Source: Ascidia mentula (taxonomy: Eukaryota; Chordata; Ascidiacea; Phlebobranchia; Ascidiidae). From it: a DNA stretch of 64,000 bases. Position 1 is the first letter of the stretch. Every line of letters begins with the position of its first letter. A model generated the notes under the pieces. That model was not told where the DNA came from, did not search any database, and saw only the letters and a program-made list of their open reading frames with translations. This document shows, one piece after another, positions 19,857 to 30,347 of the stretch. A program made the position numbers and the translations under genes. The stretch is from NCBI GenBank assembly GCA_947561715.1, contig OX387203.1, positions 13,268,001-13,332,000 on the forward strand, given 5' to 3'.

Positions 19857-22800
19857 TTATTGGGTGTCGGTATTTGTCTGGTAAAGGGTGTTCACAACGT
19901 CGGCCAGGACCTCCTCGAGAAAGGGGTTGTCCCTATTTCGCTGTATAGATAGTTTTAAGCGTAAAGAGGTTTTGCAGGATGTTATCAAGTGCCTGGGTAT
20001 GTCATTGATGGGTCGTGTGTCATGTTTGATTCTGTTTCGTGTTTTCCAGATAGTGTGTGTTAGTGAGGTGTTTAAAAGTGCTCCTAATGTTTTCGTGTAA
20101 GGTGTTGTATTATGAAGTGTTGGGAAGGCGATGTGTAAAGGTGTGTCAAAAGGACAGGTGTTTAGGTTAGATAAAGTTCGAAAGACGTCGCGAATTAAGG
20201 TGAGCAGAGGTTGAATGGAAGGACAGTTGTGGAATAGGTGAGTAAAAGTTTCAAAGGGGAATTTGCACAGGTAGCAGTGGGGTTGTTGGTCCAAAGGGAG
20301 GTATGATTTCTGACAATTTAACGGAAGAATTTTATGTGTTAGCCGGTAATTGAAGGATTTTAAATAATTCGGGAATATCGGGTGGTGGATTTGGACCCAG
20401 TCGTTGAATTGGTGAGGTGTCGTAGCGTTGTCAACAATACGGTGGTATTGGGGTTTTGTTTTGTGAGTCATCAGCTCGGCTTCTGTGAGGTTCAAGGTTT
20501 TTAAAAGTTGTAACAGGGATTTGTAGTGGGGAGAGGGTGTGGTTGCGTGCGGGAGAAAGTTTCTGGTTCGTAGGTGGAAAAGTTTGCTGAGGGAGAGGCC
20601 AAGGTTGTATTCTATGAATGATAGCTGTGCGGTTGTCGGGGTTTCTAAAAGGCGGTGGTTATAATATTGTTTGATAGGATAGAGAAGTGATAGGTCAGCG
20701 TAGAGGGGAATGTTTGCCGCGCCGTAACCGCCATGGTCACGACGGGCTGCCAGGATGTTAATTGGCAAGGTTGGATTGTTTGGGCCGACGACGAACTTTA
20801 CCACAATGCCGTCGATCCGTTCTCGTTGCAGGGTTGGTAGGGGGTAAGTTTTAGCGAGGTATGAAATTTGGGGTAAAAGTATAGTCTTAGTGAGGATGCA
20901 TTTAGAATCAAAAGTGAGAAACGGGTTGCTGATAGATTTGGCGCGGGATTGCAAAGAGGTGACTGCCTTGTGCCATGCCGCGGTAATGTCCGATGGTGCG
21001 CCTATTGGGGTATTTAACGGTGTTATAGACTTAGGGTTCCATTTTATCTGAGATAAGGTTGGGTCGTCATGGGGGGGTCGAAGAATGGCAATCGCTTCGG
21101 TTTTGGTGGGGTTAAGTTTTAATCCGGAAAATTTACCAAAATTGTGAATGAGGCCGAGGGCTTTGGTGAGGGAATGCCGATGAGCCACCACTAGGGTGAC
21201 GTCATCGGCGTAAGCGATTGCCTTGGGTGTGTTGCGGCACGGCACGGGGGTAGAATCAATAGAAGCGTTGTTTTGTAGGGCAACGAGGAGCGGATCTAGG
21301 GCAATCAGGAAGAGGTTCAGACTAAGGGGGTCACCTTGTCTGACTCCTCTCCTGATGGGAAAGTCCCTTGTGGCAAAGCCGTTTACGAAGGCCCGGGAGT
21401 TGGCGCTAGAGTGAAGTGCAGAAAGGTAATTAGTAAAGCAAGTGGGAAAGCGTTTGAGATGTAACTGGAGAAGTAACCATGAAAAAGAAACTGAGTCGAA
21501 AGCTTTTTGAAAATCTAGGGAAACGAAGAAGGTGTCCGAATTGATGGAGGATGCCTGGTGGTGGAGATCGCGTAAGAGTAGAGTTGCGTTGGAGGTTGAA
21601 GAGCCGGGGATAGCGAATTGATTACTTGAGAGAATGTCGGGTATAAAGGGTTTCAAGCGGAGGTTCAAGAGTTTGTGTAGGATTTTTAGGTCTGTGTTTA
21701 ACAAAGAAATAGGGCGGTAATTATTTAACAGGGTGGGATCGTTTTTTTTATGGATAAGGGTCAAATGTCCGAGGTTGAATTCTGATGGGGTATATGAATT
21801 AAAGTATGAAAAATTAAGCGCGTCGGTGAGGTCGGCCCCGATCAGGTCCCAGTAGTGCGAGTAAAACTCGATGCTGAGACCGTCGGGGCCGGGGGTTTTG
21901 CCAGTGGGAAAGAGGGAAAGGGTTTGTTTAATTTCCTGTTGTGTGATGGGGCGCGAAAGTGTTTCGAGGTGCTGTTCCGGGATAGGTTTGGGAGGAATTC
22001 TAATGAAATCGTTATCAGGGCCGTGTGCTGATAGTTGTTGGTCCGCGTAGAGGGTTTCGAAAAAATGTCGGGTATGTGAGAGGAGTTCCTTAGGAGTGGA
22101 TAGAGGGAGACCGTGGTTATCCTGGAGTTCGAGTATGGGGGCGTGGCGGCGGGTGGGGATTAACTTAGAATAAAGGGTTTTATCAGCAATATTTTTAAAT
22201 TGAGGGTCAGAAGAAAGGGATCGGAGGATAGATGTGCGGGATTTTGAGATGTAGAGTTCCTTAAGGGATTTTTTAGCGGATTGGAATTTATCAAAATTTT
22301 CGGGTGATGGGTGGTCGTTGAGGGTTTGGCGGTAGGTTTCCAATTGTTGCTGTAGGGTTTGGGTTTCTTTGCGTGATTGTTGGGCCAGGAGTTTTGAATG
22401 GGTTTGTGTGATCTGTTTAAATTTAAATTTTAGTGTTAACCAATAGTCCAGGGGGTTGGAGTGAAGGGGAGCCAAGGTTTGCCATAGAGGGTAGGTTTGT
22501 CTAAGACTTTGGGAAAACTGAGGGTCGTGAAGGGTATTTACATTATTCTTCCAGGATCCACGGCCTCTTGGGGGTGCGGAAATAAGGTTTAGAGTTGTTA
22601 GCACTGCATCGTGATCGGAAAAGGGGCAAGGCGAAAAGGAATGGTGTTTAGGAATTAATTGCCTTGATGTGTATAATCTATCGATGCGTGACTGGGTCCC
22701 TGGGGCGCGACGTGAGTATTGACGGAGGGTTGGGTGGAGAGTTCGAAAGGTGTCTTGTAGGTCAAAAGTGGAAATTAATTTAATGAGTGAATGACTTGGT

Positions 22801-23306
22801 TGGCGGTTGGCTGTTGGGGGGTGTCTGTCCAGGGCGGGGTCTACTACACAGTTGAAATCACCGGCGAATACTATGGGGTGGGAAGAGGAGATATACGGGA
22901 AGAGGGAGTCGAAGAATTTGTTATTGAATATGTAATTTTTTGTGCCGGAGGGTGCGTATATATTAACCAAGTGAAAGGTGTGGGTCAGGGTTGATATGTC
23001 GGCCGCAATAATGCGACCTTCAGAGTCAGAAACGGAATTAAGGATTTGGAGATTGGAGGAATTCAGAAGAACTGCGACACCCCCCCAGGCAGAGCCTTTT
23101 AGAGGTGCCGAGTTTAAGAGGATGGGACCGGAAGACCATTCGGACTTCCACAGGGATTCGGTATGGGGGGTAGAGTGAGTTTCTTGTAAGCAAAAAAGGT
23201 CAAAGTTCAAAGAGGAAAGGTACCGAAACAGGGCCCTTCTCTTGGTTGCCTGGCCTAAGCCGTTAACGTTTAACGTACATATACGTAAATAGGATGTAGG
23301 CGCCAT
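19857..23306 (-). CDS. LINE ORF2 endonuclease-reverse transcriptase (copy 3)
   Basis: 1,149 aa, protein identical to copies 1 and 2, with ATG at 23306. It carries the synonymous change at 22677. The catalytic residues of both enzymes are intact. Confidence 0.94.
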   Translation of the reverse strand: MAPTSYLRICTLNVNGLGQATKRRALFRYLSSLNFDLFCLQETHSTPHTESLWKSEWSSGPILLNSAPLKGSAWGGVAVLLNSSNLQILNSVSDSEGRIIAADISTLTHTFHLVNIYAPSGTKNYIFNNKFFDSLFPYISSSHPIVFAGDFNCVVDPALDRHPPTANRQPSHSLIKLISTFDLQDTFRTLHPTLRQYSRRAPGTQSRIDRLYTSRQLIPKHHSFSPCPFSDHDAVLTTLNLISAPPRGRGSWKNNVNTLHDPQFSQSLRQTYPLWQTLAPLHSNPLDYWLTLKFKFKQITQTHSKLLAQQSRKETQTLQQQLETYRQTLNDHPSPENFDKFQSAKKSLKELYISKSRTSILRSLSSDPQFKNIADKTLYSKLIPTRRHAPILELQDNHGLPLSTPKELLSHTRHFFETLYADQQLSAHGPDNDFIRIPPKPIPEQHLETLSRPITQQEIKQTLSLFPTGKTPGPDGLSIEFYSHYWDLIGADLTDALNFSYFNSYTPSEFNLGHLTLIHKKNDPTLLNNYRPISLLNTDLKILHKLLNLRLKPFIPDILSSNQFAIPGSSTSNATLLLRDLHHQASSINSDTFFVSLDFQKAFDSVSFSWLLLQLHLKRFPTCFTNYLSALHSSANSRAFVNGFATRDFPIRRGVRQGDPLSLNLFLIALDPLLVALQNNASIDSTPVPCRNTPKAIAYADDVTLVVAHRHSLTKALGLIHNFGKFSGLKLNPTKTEAIAILRPPHDDPTLSQIKWNPKSITPLNTPIGAPSDITAAWHKAVTSLQSRAKSISNPFLTFDSKCILTKTILLPQISYLAKTYPLPTLQRERIDGIVVKFVVGPNNPTLPINILAARRDHGGYGAANIPLYADLSLLYPIKQYYNHRLLETPTTAQLSFIEYNLGLSLSKLFHLRTRNFLPHATTPSPHYKSLLQLLKTLNLTEAELMTHKTKPQYHRIVDNATTPHQFNDWVQIHHPIFPNYLKSFNYRLTHKILPLNCQKSYLPLDQQPHCYLCKFPFETFTHLFHNCPSIQPLLTLIRDVFRTLSNLNTCPFDTPLHIAFPTLHNTTPYTKTLGALLNTSLTHTIWKTRNRIKHDTRPINDIPRHLITSCKTSLRLKLSIQRNRDNPFLEEVLADVVNTLYQTNTDTQ

Positions 23307-23365
23307 TGTGACTTTAAACGAAAGCAAAACATAAACAAAGTCACGTGGTCTTAATTTGGGTCATT

Positions 23366-24988
23366 CTAAAGGCAGGTGATGTTGAAGTCATTCGGTATGA
23401 CCGTTTCACAACAACATACGATTTTTTCCCCGGGCAATAAATTATAAGTGGCGCCGCAGTTGCAACTTATCAAAAGCCGTTGGCATTTTCTGTTCGTGCA
23501 GCGGGATGGGCTTGTATAAGCCTCGTCCGGAGCCCAATTGCCGCAGCGGCATTTTAAATGTAGGGTTCCGCATAAGCATACAATATTCTTGCCTGTGTAC
23601 GCGGTATGGCAACATGCCGTTTTCTTCGGAATCGGTGGTGATTCGCTCTGCTTCCTTTTGCGCGAACGTACTTCAGTGAATTGCTCGTTGTCCCGCATGA
23701 CCGGTTTCGGTGTGGATGTGGCCGGAGGTAATGATTGGTGTGTTGGGGTTGTAGCGGTATCGGCCAACTCGGGCCGCGGGATACGGTGATGTACCGCCTC
23801 TGGTGTCTTGCTATCTCGAACACCGGTGACCGTTGTGGCGCTAGAGGGTGATAGCGCCTCTGCAGACTTGTTGTTGTTGTGACGCGTAGTAGCGGTATTA
23901 GCCAACTCGGGCTGCGGGATGCGTCGATGTACCGCCTCTGGTGTCTTGTCTGTTATTCCATTAACAAGCGTTGGGGCGCTAGAGAGTGGCGCCTCTGAAG
24001 ACTTCACGCCGCTTCTTGTGACGTCAGTTGTCACGGTCGGGGGCGCACGGTCAACAGCTGGCTCGCCAGGTGTGACGTCAGCCGTCACAGCCAATGGCGC
24101 AGCGTCAGCGACAACAGGTGTCGTTTTGGGATTTCCACCTGGCGCGATCTTATCAGCGACGCCAGGTGTGACATCTGGCACATGCAGGTGCACAGATGTT
24201 GCGACGTCTAAGGTCGCTTGTTTGTTATGGTCCGGCGCATTATCAGCTGCCGCATTTGACGTTGTGGCGTTAGACATGTTTGCCTCTGGAGCCTTCTTAT
24301 CAGGACAATTTCCTTGTTCTTGCACATTCGGCGCTTTATCGCCGGCACTTCCTTTCACGGCTGACTGCCTTCGCTCTTCGGCTTGCCTTGCAAAGCTTGG
24401 ACAGTCACTTTTAACATGGCCCATCTCCATACAAAAATCGCACTTCTTGGGCTGGCCGTTATATTTTACTTCAACCACATTTTTGCCGAGGCGCACCCGC
24501 TCTGGAATTGGGTTGTCCTTCAACACAGAACCCTTCATAATGATAATGCGTTTGCCTCCGTAGAGGCCATAGTCATCGTTTGTTTTCCACCCTCTAATTG
24601 TAGGGGCGTATTTTGAAAAATATGCGAGTAGCGCTTGCATCGGGATGCGCGGGGGAACCTTTGTGAGGGTCACACACTCTTCATCCTCGCAACGTGCGGT
24701 TGCATACACAGGCTTTCCTGTCGCTCTCAGCGCCATGGCGAATTCACGGGCCTTATCTTTTGATGGGCAGTAAAATTTAACTCTGCCATTCGAGAATTGT
24801 AATAGACCTTCAAGGAAGGTCCGCCAGCGAATGTTATGTTGGCGTAACAAAGCCAAAATCTCTGGACGCTTCAGCCCTGGGTTGAAACGGGCGTCTACCT
24901 CCAAGTTTTCATCCGTATCAAACGGATCTTTTACTGGCACAGATCGGGCCGCCACACTGGGCCCGGCTACGGCTTTTGCAAAATTCAT
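23366..24988 (-). CDS. LINE ORF1 zinc-knuckle protein (copy 3)
   Basis: 540 aa, protein identical to copies 1 and 2, with ATG at 24988, followed by ORF2 after 59 bp. The domain layout is that of copy 1. Confidence 0.92.
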   Translation of the reverse strand: MNFAKAVAGPSVAARSVPVKDPFDTDENLEVDARFNPGLKRPEILALLRQHNIRWRTFLEGLLQFSNGRVKFYCPSKDKAREFAMALRATGKPVYATARCEDEECVTLTKVPPRIPMQALLAYFSKYAPTIRGWKTNDDYGLYGGKRIIIMKGSVLKDNPIPERVRLGKNVVEVKYNGQPKKCDFCMEMGHVKSDCPSFARQAEERRQSAVKGSAGDKAPNVQEQGNCPDKKAPEANMSNATTSNAAADNAPDHNKQATLDVATSVHLHVPDVTPGVADKIAPGGNPKTTPVVADAAPLAVTADVTPGEPAVDRAPPTVTTDVTRSGVKSSEAPLSSAPTLVNGITDKTPEAVHRRIPQPELANTATTRHNNNKSAEALSPSSATTVTGVRDSKTPEAVHHRIPRPELADTATTPTHQSLPPATSTPKPVMRDNEQFTEVRSRKRKQSESPPIPKKTACCHTAYTGKNIVCLCGTLHLKCRCGNWAPDEAYTSPSRCTNRKCQRLLISCNCGATYNLLPGEKIVCCCETVIPNDFNITCL

Positions 24989-25274
24989 TGGTATATTGCA
25001 AAACAAAATATGGTGCGTCAAAGACAACAGAACACACCCTGGCCGCTTGCCGCCTAACCACTACTAGACAATACGAAATAGTGGCCCTAAAAAGGGCCGG
25101 GCTGGCTAAACAAGCGACCTCAAGAATCTCCTCCAAACACATTCACAGCTGACAATTAAGTTTCAAAAGAAGTTCCAAAAAATAAACTGGTAAATTCTTC
25201 CGATAACTGCCTTGAACAACTTGCAAATGATTAAATAGAGAAAATAGCTTGTCGAAACAGTAGGTAACTCACGT

Positions 25275-27360
25275 ATGATGCTTGCCTTAGTCAAATAGAA
25301 TGTCGACTGGTGGGAGAGGGGCGGAGGTTGGCCTGGTGGGCACGTTGAGTGGTTGGGACATCGCAAGCACGTGGAATGGCAATTTTCAACACTGAGAGTG
25401 CAGCGGTAATTACCACGCTTGCAACGACAGAAAAGTATGTCTGCCGCTGGACAGTAATTTGGCATAATGAGCACGAGCCGGCGTCGTCGACGCGGCAACG
25501 ACGGCGGGGGGGCCTTTGCAAACCATTAAGTAGTTAAAAAGTAGCCCGGACAGGGCGTGATGCTTACCTTATTCAAATAGAATGTCGACTGGTGGGAGAG
25601 GGGCGGAGGTTGGCCTGGTGGGCACGTTGAGTGGTTGGGCATCGCAAGCACGTGGAATGGCAATTTTCAACACTGAGAGTGCAGCGGTAATTACCACGCT
25701 TGCAACGACAGAAAAGTATGTCTGCCGCTGGACAGTAATTTGGCATAATGAGCACGAGCCGGCGTCGTCGACGCGGCAACGACGGCGGGGGGCCTTTGCA
25801 AACGATTAAGTAGTTAAAAAGTAGCCCGGACAGGGCGTGATGCTTACCTTATTCAAATAGAATGTCGACTGGTGGGAGAGGGGCGGAGGTTGGCCTGGTG
25901 GGCACGTTGAGTGGTTGGGACATCGCAAGCACGTGGAATGGCAATTTTCAACACTGAGAGTGCAGCGGTAATTACCACGCTTGCAACGACAGAAAAGTAT
26001 GTCTGCCGCTGGACAGTAATTTGGCATAATGAGCACGAGCCGGCGTCGTCGACGCGGCAACGACGGCGGGGGGCCTTTGCAAACGATTAAGTAGTTAAAA
26101 AGTAGCCCGGACAGGGCGTGATGCTTACCTTATTCAAATAGAATGTCGACTGGTGGGAGAGGGGCGGAGGTTGGCCTGGTGGGCACGTTGAGTGGTTGGG
26201 CATCGCAAGCACGTGGAATGGCAATTTTCAACACTGAGAGTGCAGCGGTAATTACCACGCTTGCAACGACAGAAAAGTATGTCTGCCGCTGGACAGTAAT
26301 TTGGCATAATGAGCACGAGCCGGCGTCGTCGACGCGGCAACGACGGCGGGGGGCCTTTGCAAACGATTAAGTAGTTAAAAAGTAGCCCGGACAGGGCGTG
26401 ATGCTTACCTTATTCAAATAGAATGTCGACTGGTGGGAGAGGGGCGGAGGTTGGCCTGGTGGGCACGTTGAGTGGTTGGGCATCGCAAGCACGTGGAATG
26501 GCAATTTTCAACACTGAGAGTGCAGCGGTAATTACCACGCTTGCAACGACAGAAAAGTATGTCTGCCGCTGGACAGTAATTTGGCATAATGAGCACGAGC
26601 CGGCGTCGTCGACGCGGCAACGACGGCGGGGGGCCTTTGCAAACGATTAAGTAGTTAAAAAGTAGCCCGGACAGGGCGTGATGCTTACCTTATTCAAATA
26701 GAATGTCGACTGGTGGGAGAGGGGCGGAGGTTGGCCTGGTGGGCACGTTGAGTGGTTGGGACATCGCAAGCACGTGGAATGGCAATTTTCAACACTGAGA
26801 GTGCAGCGGTAATTACCACGCTTGCAACGACAGAAAAGTATGTCTGCCGCTGGACAGTAATTTGGCATAATGAGCACGAGCCGGCGTCGTCGACGCGGCA
26901 ACGACGGCGGGGGGCCTTTGCAAACGATTAAGTAGTTAAAAAGTAGCCCGGACAGGGCGTGATGCTTACCTTATTCAAATAGAATGTCGACTGGTGGGAG
27001 AGGGGCGGAGGTTGGCCTGGTGGGCACGTTGAGTGGTTGGGCATCGCAAGCACGTGGAATGGCAATTTTCAACACTGAGAGTGCAGCGGTAATTACCACG
27101 CTTGCAACGACAGAAAAGTATGTCTGCCGCTGGACAGTAATTTGGCATAATGAGCACGAGCCGGCGTCGTCGACGCGGCAACGACGGCGGGGGGCCTTTG
27201 CAAACGATTAAGTAGTTAAAAAGTAGCCCGGACAGGGCGTGATGCTTACCTTATTCAAATAGAATGTCGACTGGTGGGAGAGGGGCGGAGGTTGGCCTGG
27301 TGGGCACGTTGAGTGGTTGGGACATCGCAAGCACGTGGAATGGCAATTTTCAACACTGAG
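25275..27360. repeat. 280-bp satellite array, right block (about 7.4 monomers)
   Basis: Clean monomers on the 5' side of LINE copy 3. The first long-type monomer has the seven-G run plus a private AAACCATTAAG (near 25522). The strict long-short alternation breaks once: two short-type monomers are adjacent (near 26200 and 26480). There is no LINE at the place where the next unit would begin. The last monomer loses identity at about 27360. Confidence 0.96.
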
Positions 27361-28025
27361 TGCCGCCGTATTTGCCACATTTACATCGACAAGGAGAGCA
27401 TCCCAGCCTCTGGACAGCAATAGGGCATATTGAGCAAGCATGATCTGTGACGTCACAATTTCTATTGTGACAGAGGTCTACACGGTGGGCATTTCCCACC
27501 TCCGATACTTATTCTCATAGAAACAAAATCATGCGCGCCCAATTAAAAAAGCAGCCAAGCCGCTGTACAGTAATTTGGCATAATATGCACGAGCCGGCGT
27601 CGTCGACGCGGCAACGACGGCGGGGGGCCTTTGCAAACGATTAAGTAGTTAAAAAGTAGCCCGGACAGGGCGTGATGCTTACCTGATTCAAATAGAATGT
27701 CGACTGGTGGGAGAGGGGCGGAGCTTGGGGCTGTGAGCACCTTGAGTGGTTGCGGCGTCGCAAGCACGTGGACTGGCAATTTTGGACACCGAGCGCAGCG
27801 GTAATTACCACGTTTGCAACGACAGAAAAGTATGCCTGCCGCAGGACAGCAATACGGCATGTTGAGCAACGAGCCTGGCGTCGACGCGGCAACGACGGCG
27901 GGGGGCCTTCGCAAACGATTAGGTAGTTAAAAAGTGGCCCGGACAGGGCGTGATGCTTAGCTTATTCAAATAGAATGTCAACTGGTGGGAGAGGGGCAGA
28001 GGTTGAGCTTGTTGGCAACTTTGAG
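27361..28025. repeat. Degenerate edge of the satellite array
   Basis: Diverged monomer pieces: 27361-27450 aligns to the monomer with many changes (GGACAGCAATAGGGCATATT against GGACAGTAATTTGGCATAAT). Unrelated sequence intrudes at about 27450-27545. Two partial, moderately diverged monomers follow to 28025, including the familiar AGTAGTTAAAAAGT block near 27645 and 27920. Decayed monomers at the edge of a homogenised array are the usual picture for satellites and suggest this is the true right end of the array. Confidence 0.88.
27450..27541. repeat. Short dispersed repeat inside the array edge
   Basis: This 90-bp stretch resembles 34977-35065: both read ATTGTGACA(G/A)AGGT then TACAC, a TTTCCC(A/G)CC block, and TTCTCATAGAAA or TTTTCATAGAAA followed by ATGCG. 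A weaker match lies near 53945. It could be part of a short interspersed element; I see no ends that would define it. Confidence 0.45.
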
Positions 28026-28740
28026 GTTTACTTTTTTACGCATTTAGGAAAGCAGGATGTTTCAAGGCAGTGATTGAACAAATAACATAAGGTGGGTGCT
28101 AATTGTTCAGCTGCAATCTTTACAAGCTGTACTGGTATATCATGTACACCAGTGGCTTTGGTTGTTTTGAGACAGGAAATGGCACACACAATTTCATTTA
28201 TATCAATATCATAAAAGACGAAGGAATTTCTAATTTGTTTCAGATATGATATCGAGGAGTTATCGGAGTCGGAGATTTGTTGGGCCATTGTTTCACCAAT
28301 TGTTGCAAAATGATGGTTTAGTGCTTCACTTACTTGATGTGGGTCTGTTATTTTGTTGCCATCTATTTGAAGTTCTTTGATATTGGAGGTGTGTTTGTTT
28401 GGTTTGCACACTGTTTGATTGATTAATGACCATGTTCGTTTTGAATCATTAATATGTTTTACAAATTCACGATGATAGTATAATTTTTTGGCAAGTTGAA
28501 TTTGTTTTTTTATGTTTTTGCAACATTTTTTATATAATTCACTGGAAATATTGTTATTCGTCTCAATTTTGTATTTATGAATCTTATGTTTCTTTCTTCT
28601 GAGTTTTAATATATTTTTGGTGATCCAGCGTTTGTCTCTCCTCATTTGTTGGATCATCTGCAGAGTGAGCAGAGCCACACATTTAACAGTTAAGTTTATG
28701 CATTTGTCACTGATTTGTCATGTTCAGGCCTATTTAGTAC
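28026..28740 (-). mobile_element. L2/CR1-type LINE fragment (linker and start of reverse transcriptase)
   Basis: The minus-strand reading frame 28678-28028 encodes about 216 aa without its own plausible start. It contains KRWITKNILKLRRKKHK, then SKRTWSLINQ, EALNHHFATIGE and LKTTKATGVHDIPVQLVK, which is the linker between endonuclease and reverse transcriptase and the first reverse-transcriptase motifs of L2/CR1/Jockey-like LINEs. Both the endonuclease and the catalytic half are absent. It is cut exactly where the satellite edge begins, so either the array grew into it or a rearrangement joined the two. Confidence 0.8.
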
Positions 28741-29592
28741 TAATATGCAATATCATTGTAAATATTCTGACACAGCTTATTGGAACATTCTCACAGTTTG
28801 TGTTTTGTTCTTGAGGCAGTGAAGCAAACACTAAGTTTTTGATCTTAATGCATTGGTCACTGGCAGACTGATTATATAAATATGGAAATCTTTGGTCGTA
28901 TACATTGCATCACAACCATTGGATTTTGCAAAATATCTTATGTTTAAAGTTTTCCCTGAATAGCGGCCCGCGCTATATAACCGCGTACTTAAAGCAGCGG
29001 TCCCAGCCTTCATAACCTGTGAATCCTTTCTTAAAATATTTTACAAAATCTTTGAAAAAAGGGTTTGAAAAAATTCTGCATAGTCTTAGTCCGGAATCCT
29101 GCAACACCACCCATATGCAAGGCCGCCAGATTCTCAAATCTAGAGAAGAAGTTTACTGTGAAGATGGCTGGCAGGTATTCAAAATAATATTGTGGTAAAT
29201 ATCAAACACTGAACTTTCCTAACAAGTACATTTGTTCAAACTTGTTTGTAGTTTTCCATTTTATTAAAGGCACATTCTCGAAATATTTATTTATTTTTTA
29301 CTATAATTAAGGTTGTAATACCGTGTCTATTTCTGACATTTGTGCTTAGTTTTGTGGGGAAATATATGTGCTTTTGAACATCCAGATGTGCTTATTTCCA
29401 TTGTGCTTATGTTTGATAAACGAATATAAATCAAAGCATAATGTATCGGAAATCTTCACTAACTTTGCAAGCCTGATCGCATTATGTATTGTAGAACTTG
29501 TGCAGTTTAAGTGCAGATATTAACATTAGGTTATTAATGTACAGTACTTGTATTGATACCTAATATAAACATTATGTTATAACAAACATAAG
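28741..29592. other. Unassigned stretch upstream of the duplicated fibrinogen exon
   Basis: AT-rich sequence without a convincing gene. A small open segment near 29098-29178 reads ...VYCEDGWQ and ends in a GT. It lies at the distance expected for the exon before the fibrinogen exon at 29593 and faintly resembles the YCDMDGGGW end of exon 9 of the intact gene, but the match is too short to call. Confidence 0.4.
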
Positions 29593-29736
29593 GTGTTCCA
29601 GCGTCGTTTGTGATGGATCCGCGAGTTTCGATAGAGATTGGGTGGATTACAAGAACGGGTTTGGAAATGTTTCAACAGAATTTTGGATGGGTTTGTATTC
29701 CAATAAAGCAATCCTTAACTAAACGTCTTACATTTA

Positions 29737-29905
29737 GGGTGGAATGCAGAAACCCCGCTTAACTTTAAGCTCGGCTTAAATCCCCGCTTAACTTTTAAGC
29801 GCTATGCAGAAACCCCGCTTAACTTTAAGCCCGGCTTAAATCCCCGCTTAAAACGTCATAAGTTAAGCGGGGTCTGTCGGGCGCTTAAAACCCCGCTTAA
29901 CTTTT
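29737..29905. repeat. Left end of the Harbinger element: TIR and subterminal repeats
   Basis: Starts GGGTGGAATGCAGAAACCCC. A block of about 60 bp containing ATGCAGAAACCCCGCTTAAC is repeated at about 29743 and 29802, and CCCCGCTTAA or its complement occurs several more times up to 29900. Such subterminal repeats are the expected binding sites for the transposase or its Myb-like partner. Confidence 0.85.
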
Positions 29906-30347
29906 GGACGTAGCAACTGCTTGACGACGGCAAAACTGCGCTGCCAGGTCCCTGAGTTCGGGTGTAGTCGACAGTCGGTAAAAACGGCAAAAATAGCTAA
30001 TATTTGTGCTACAGGTGGCAGAATGTAAGAATTTTTGTTAGATTATTGAATATTTGTTCAAAAGAGAGGGTGCTGGGGTGTTTTTCAGTGGTAAGTTATC
30101 TGAAAAAGGTGATAGTATAGTCAATTTTTTAATTTTATTGGGCAAAATTTTTGTAGGGTGCAACAATTGTGCAGAAAATGATTTGATGTACATTGACATG
30201 TTATATTTTAAGTAAATTTTACAACAACATGATTTAGCAATTAGACTATTACCAAATAGAGCATTTCTTCTAACTTGGTTTCAAATTTTATTAAATTTAG
30301 GCATTATTTAAAGAAGTTGATCTCTAACATTTAAATAATCTGCTAAA

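Larger units (their letters stand above)
19323..25274 (-). mobile_element. Complete two-ORF LINE, copy 3
   Basis: Same element and same ends, displaced 8,751 bp from copy 2. The one base difference I noticed in the LINE is T instead of C at 22677 (plus strand), synonymous in an ORF2 Arg codon. Near-zero divergence over about 6 kb implies very recent amplification or ongoing homogenisation. Confidence 0.93.

Noticed and set aside
29098-29178. Possible exon 9 of the duplicated fibrinogen gene (ends VYCEDGWQ before a GT)
   Set aside because: Only a few residues agree with exon 9 of the intact gene and there is no base-level match, unlike the clear exon 10 and 11 copies.
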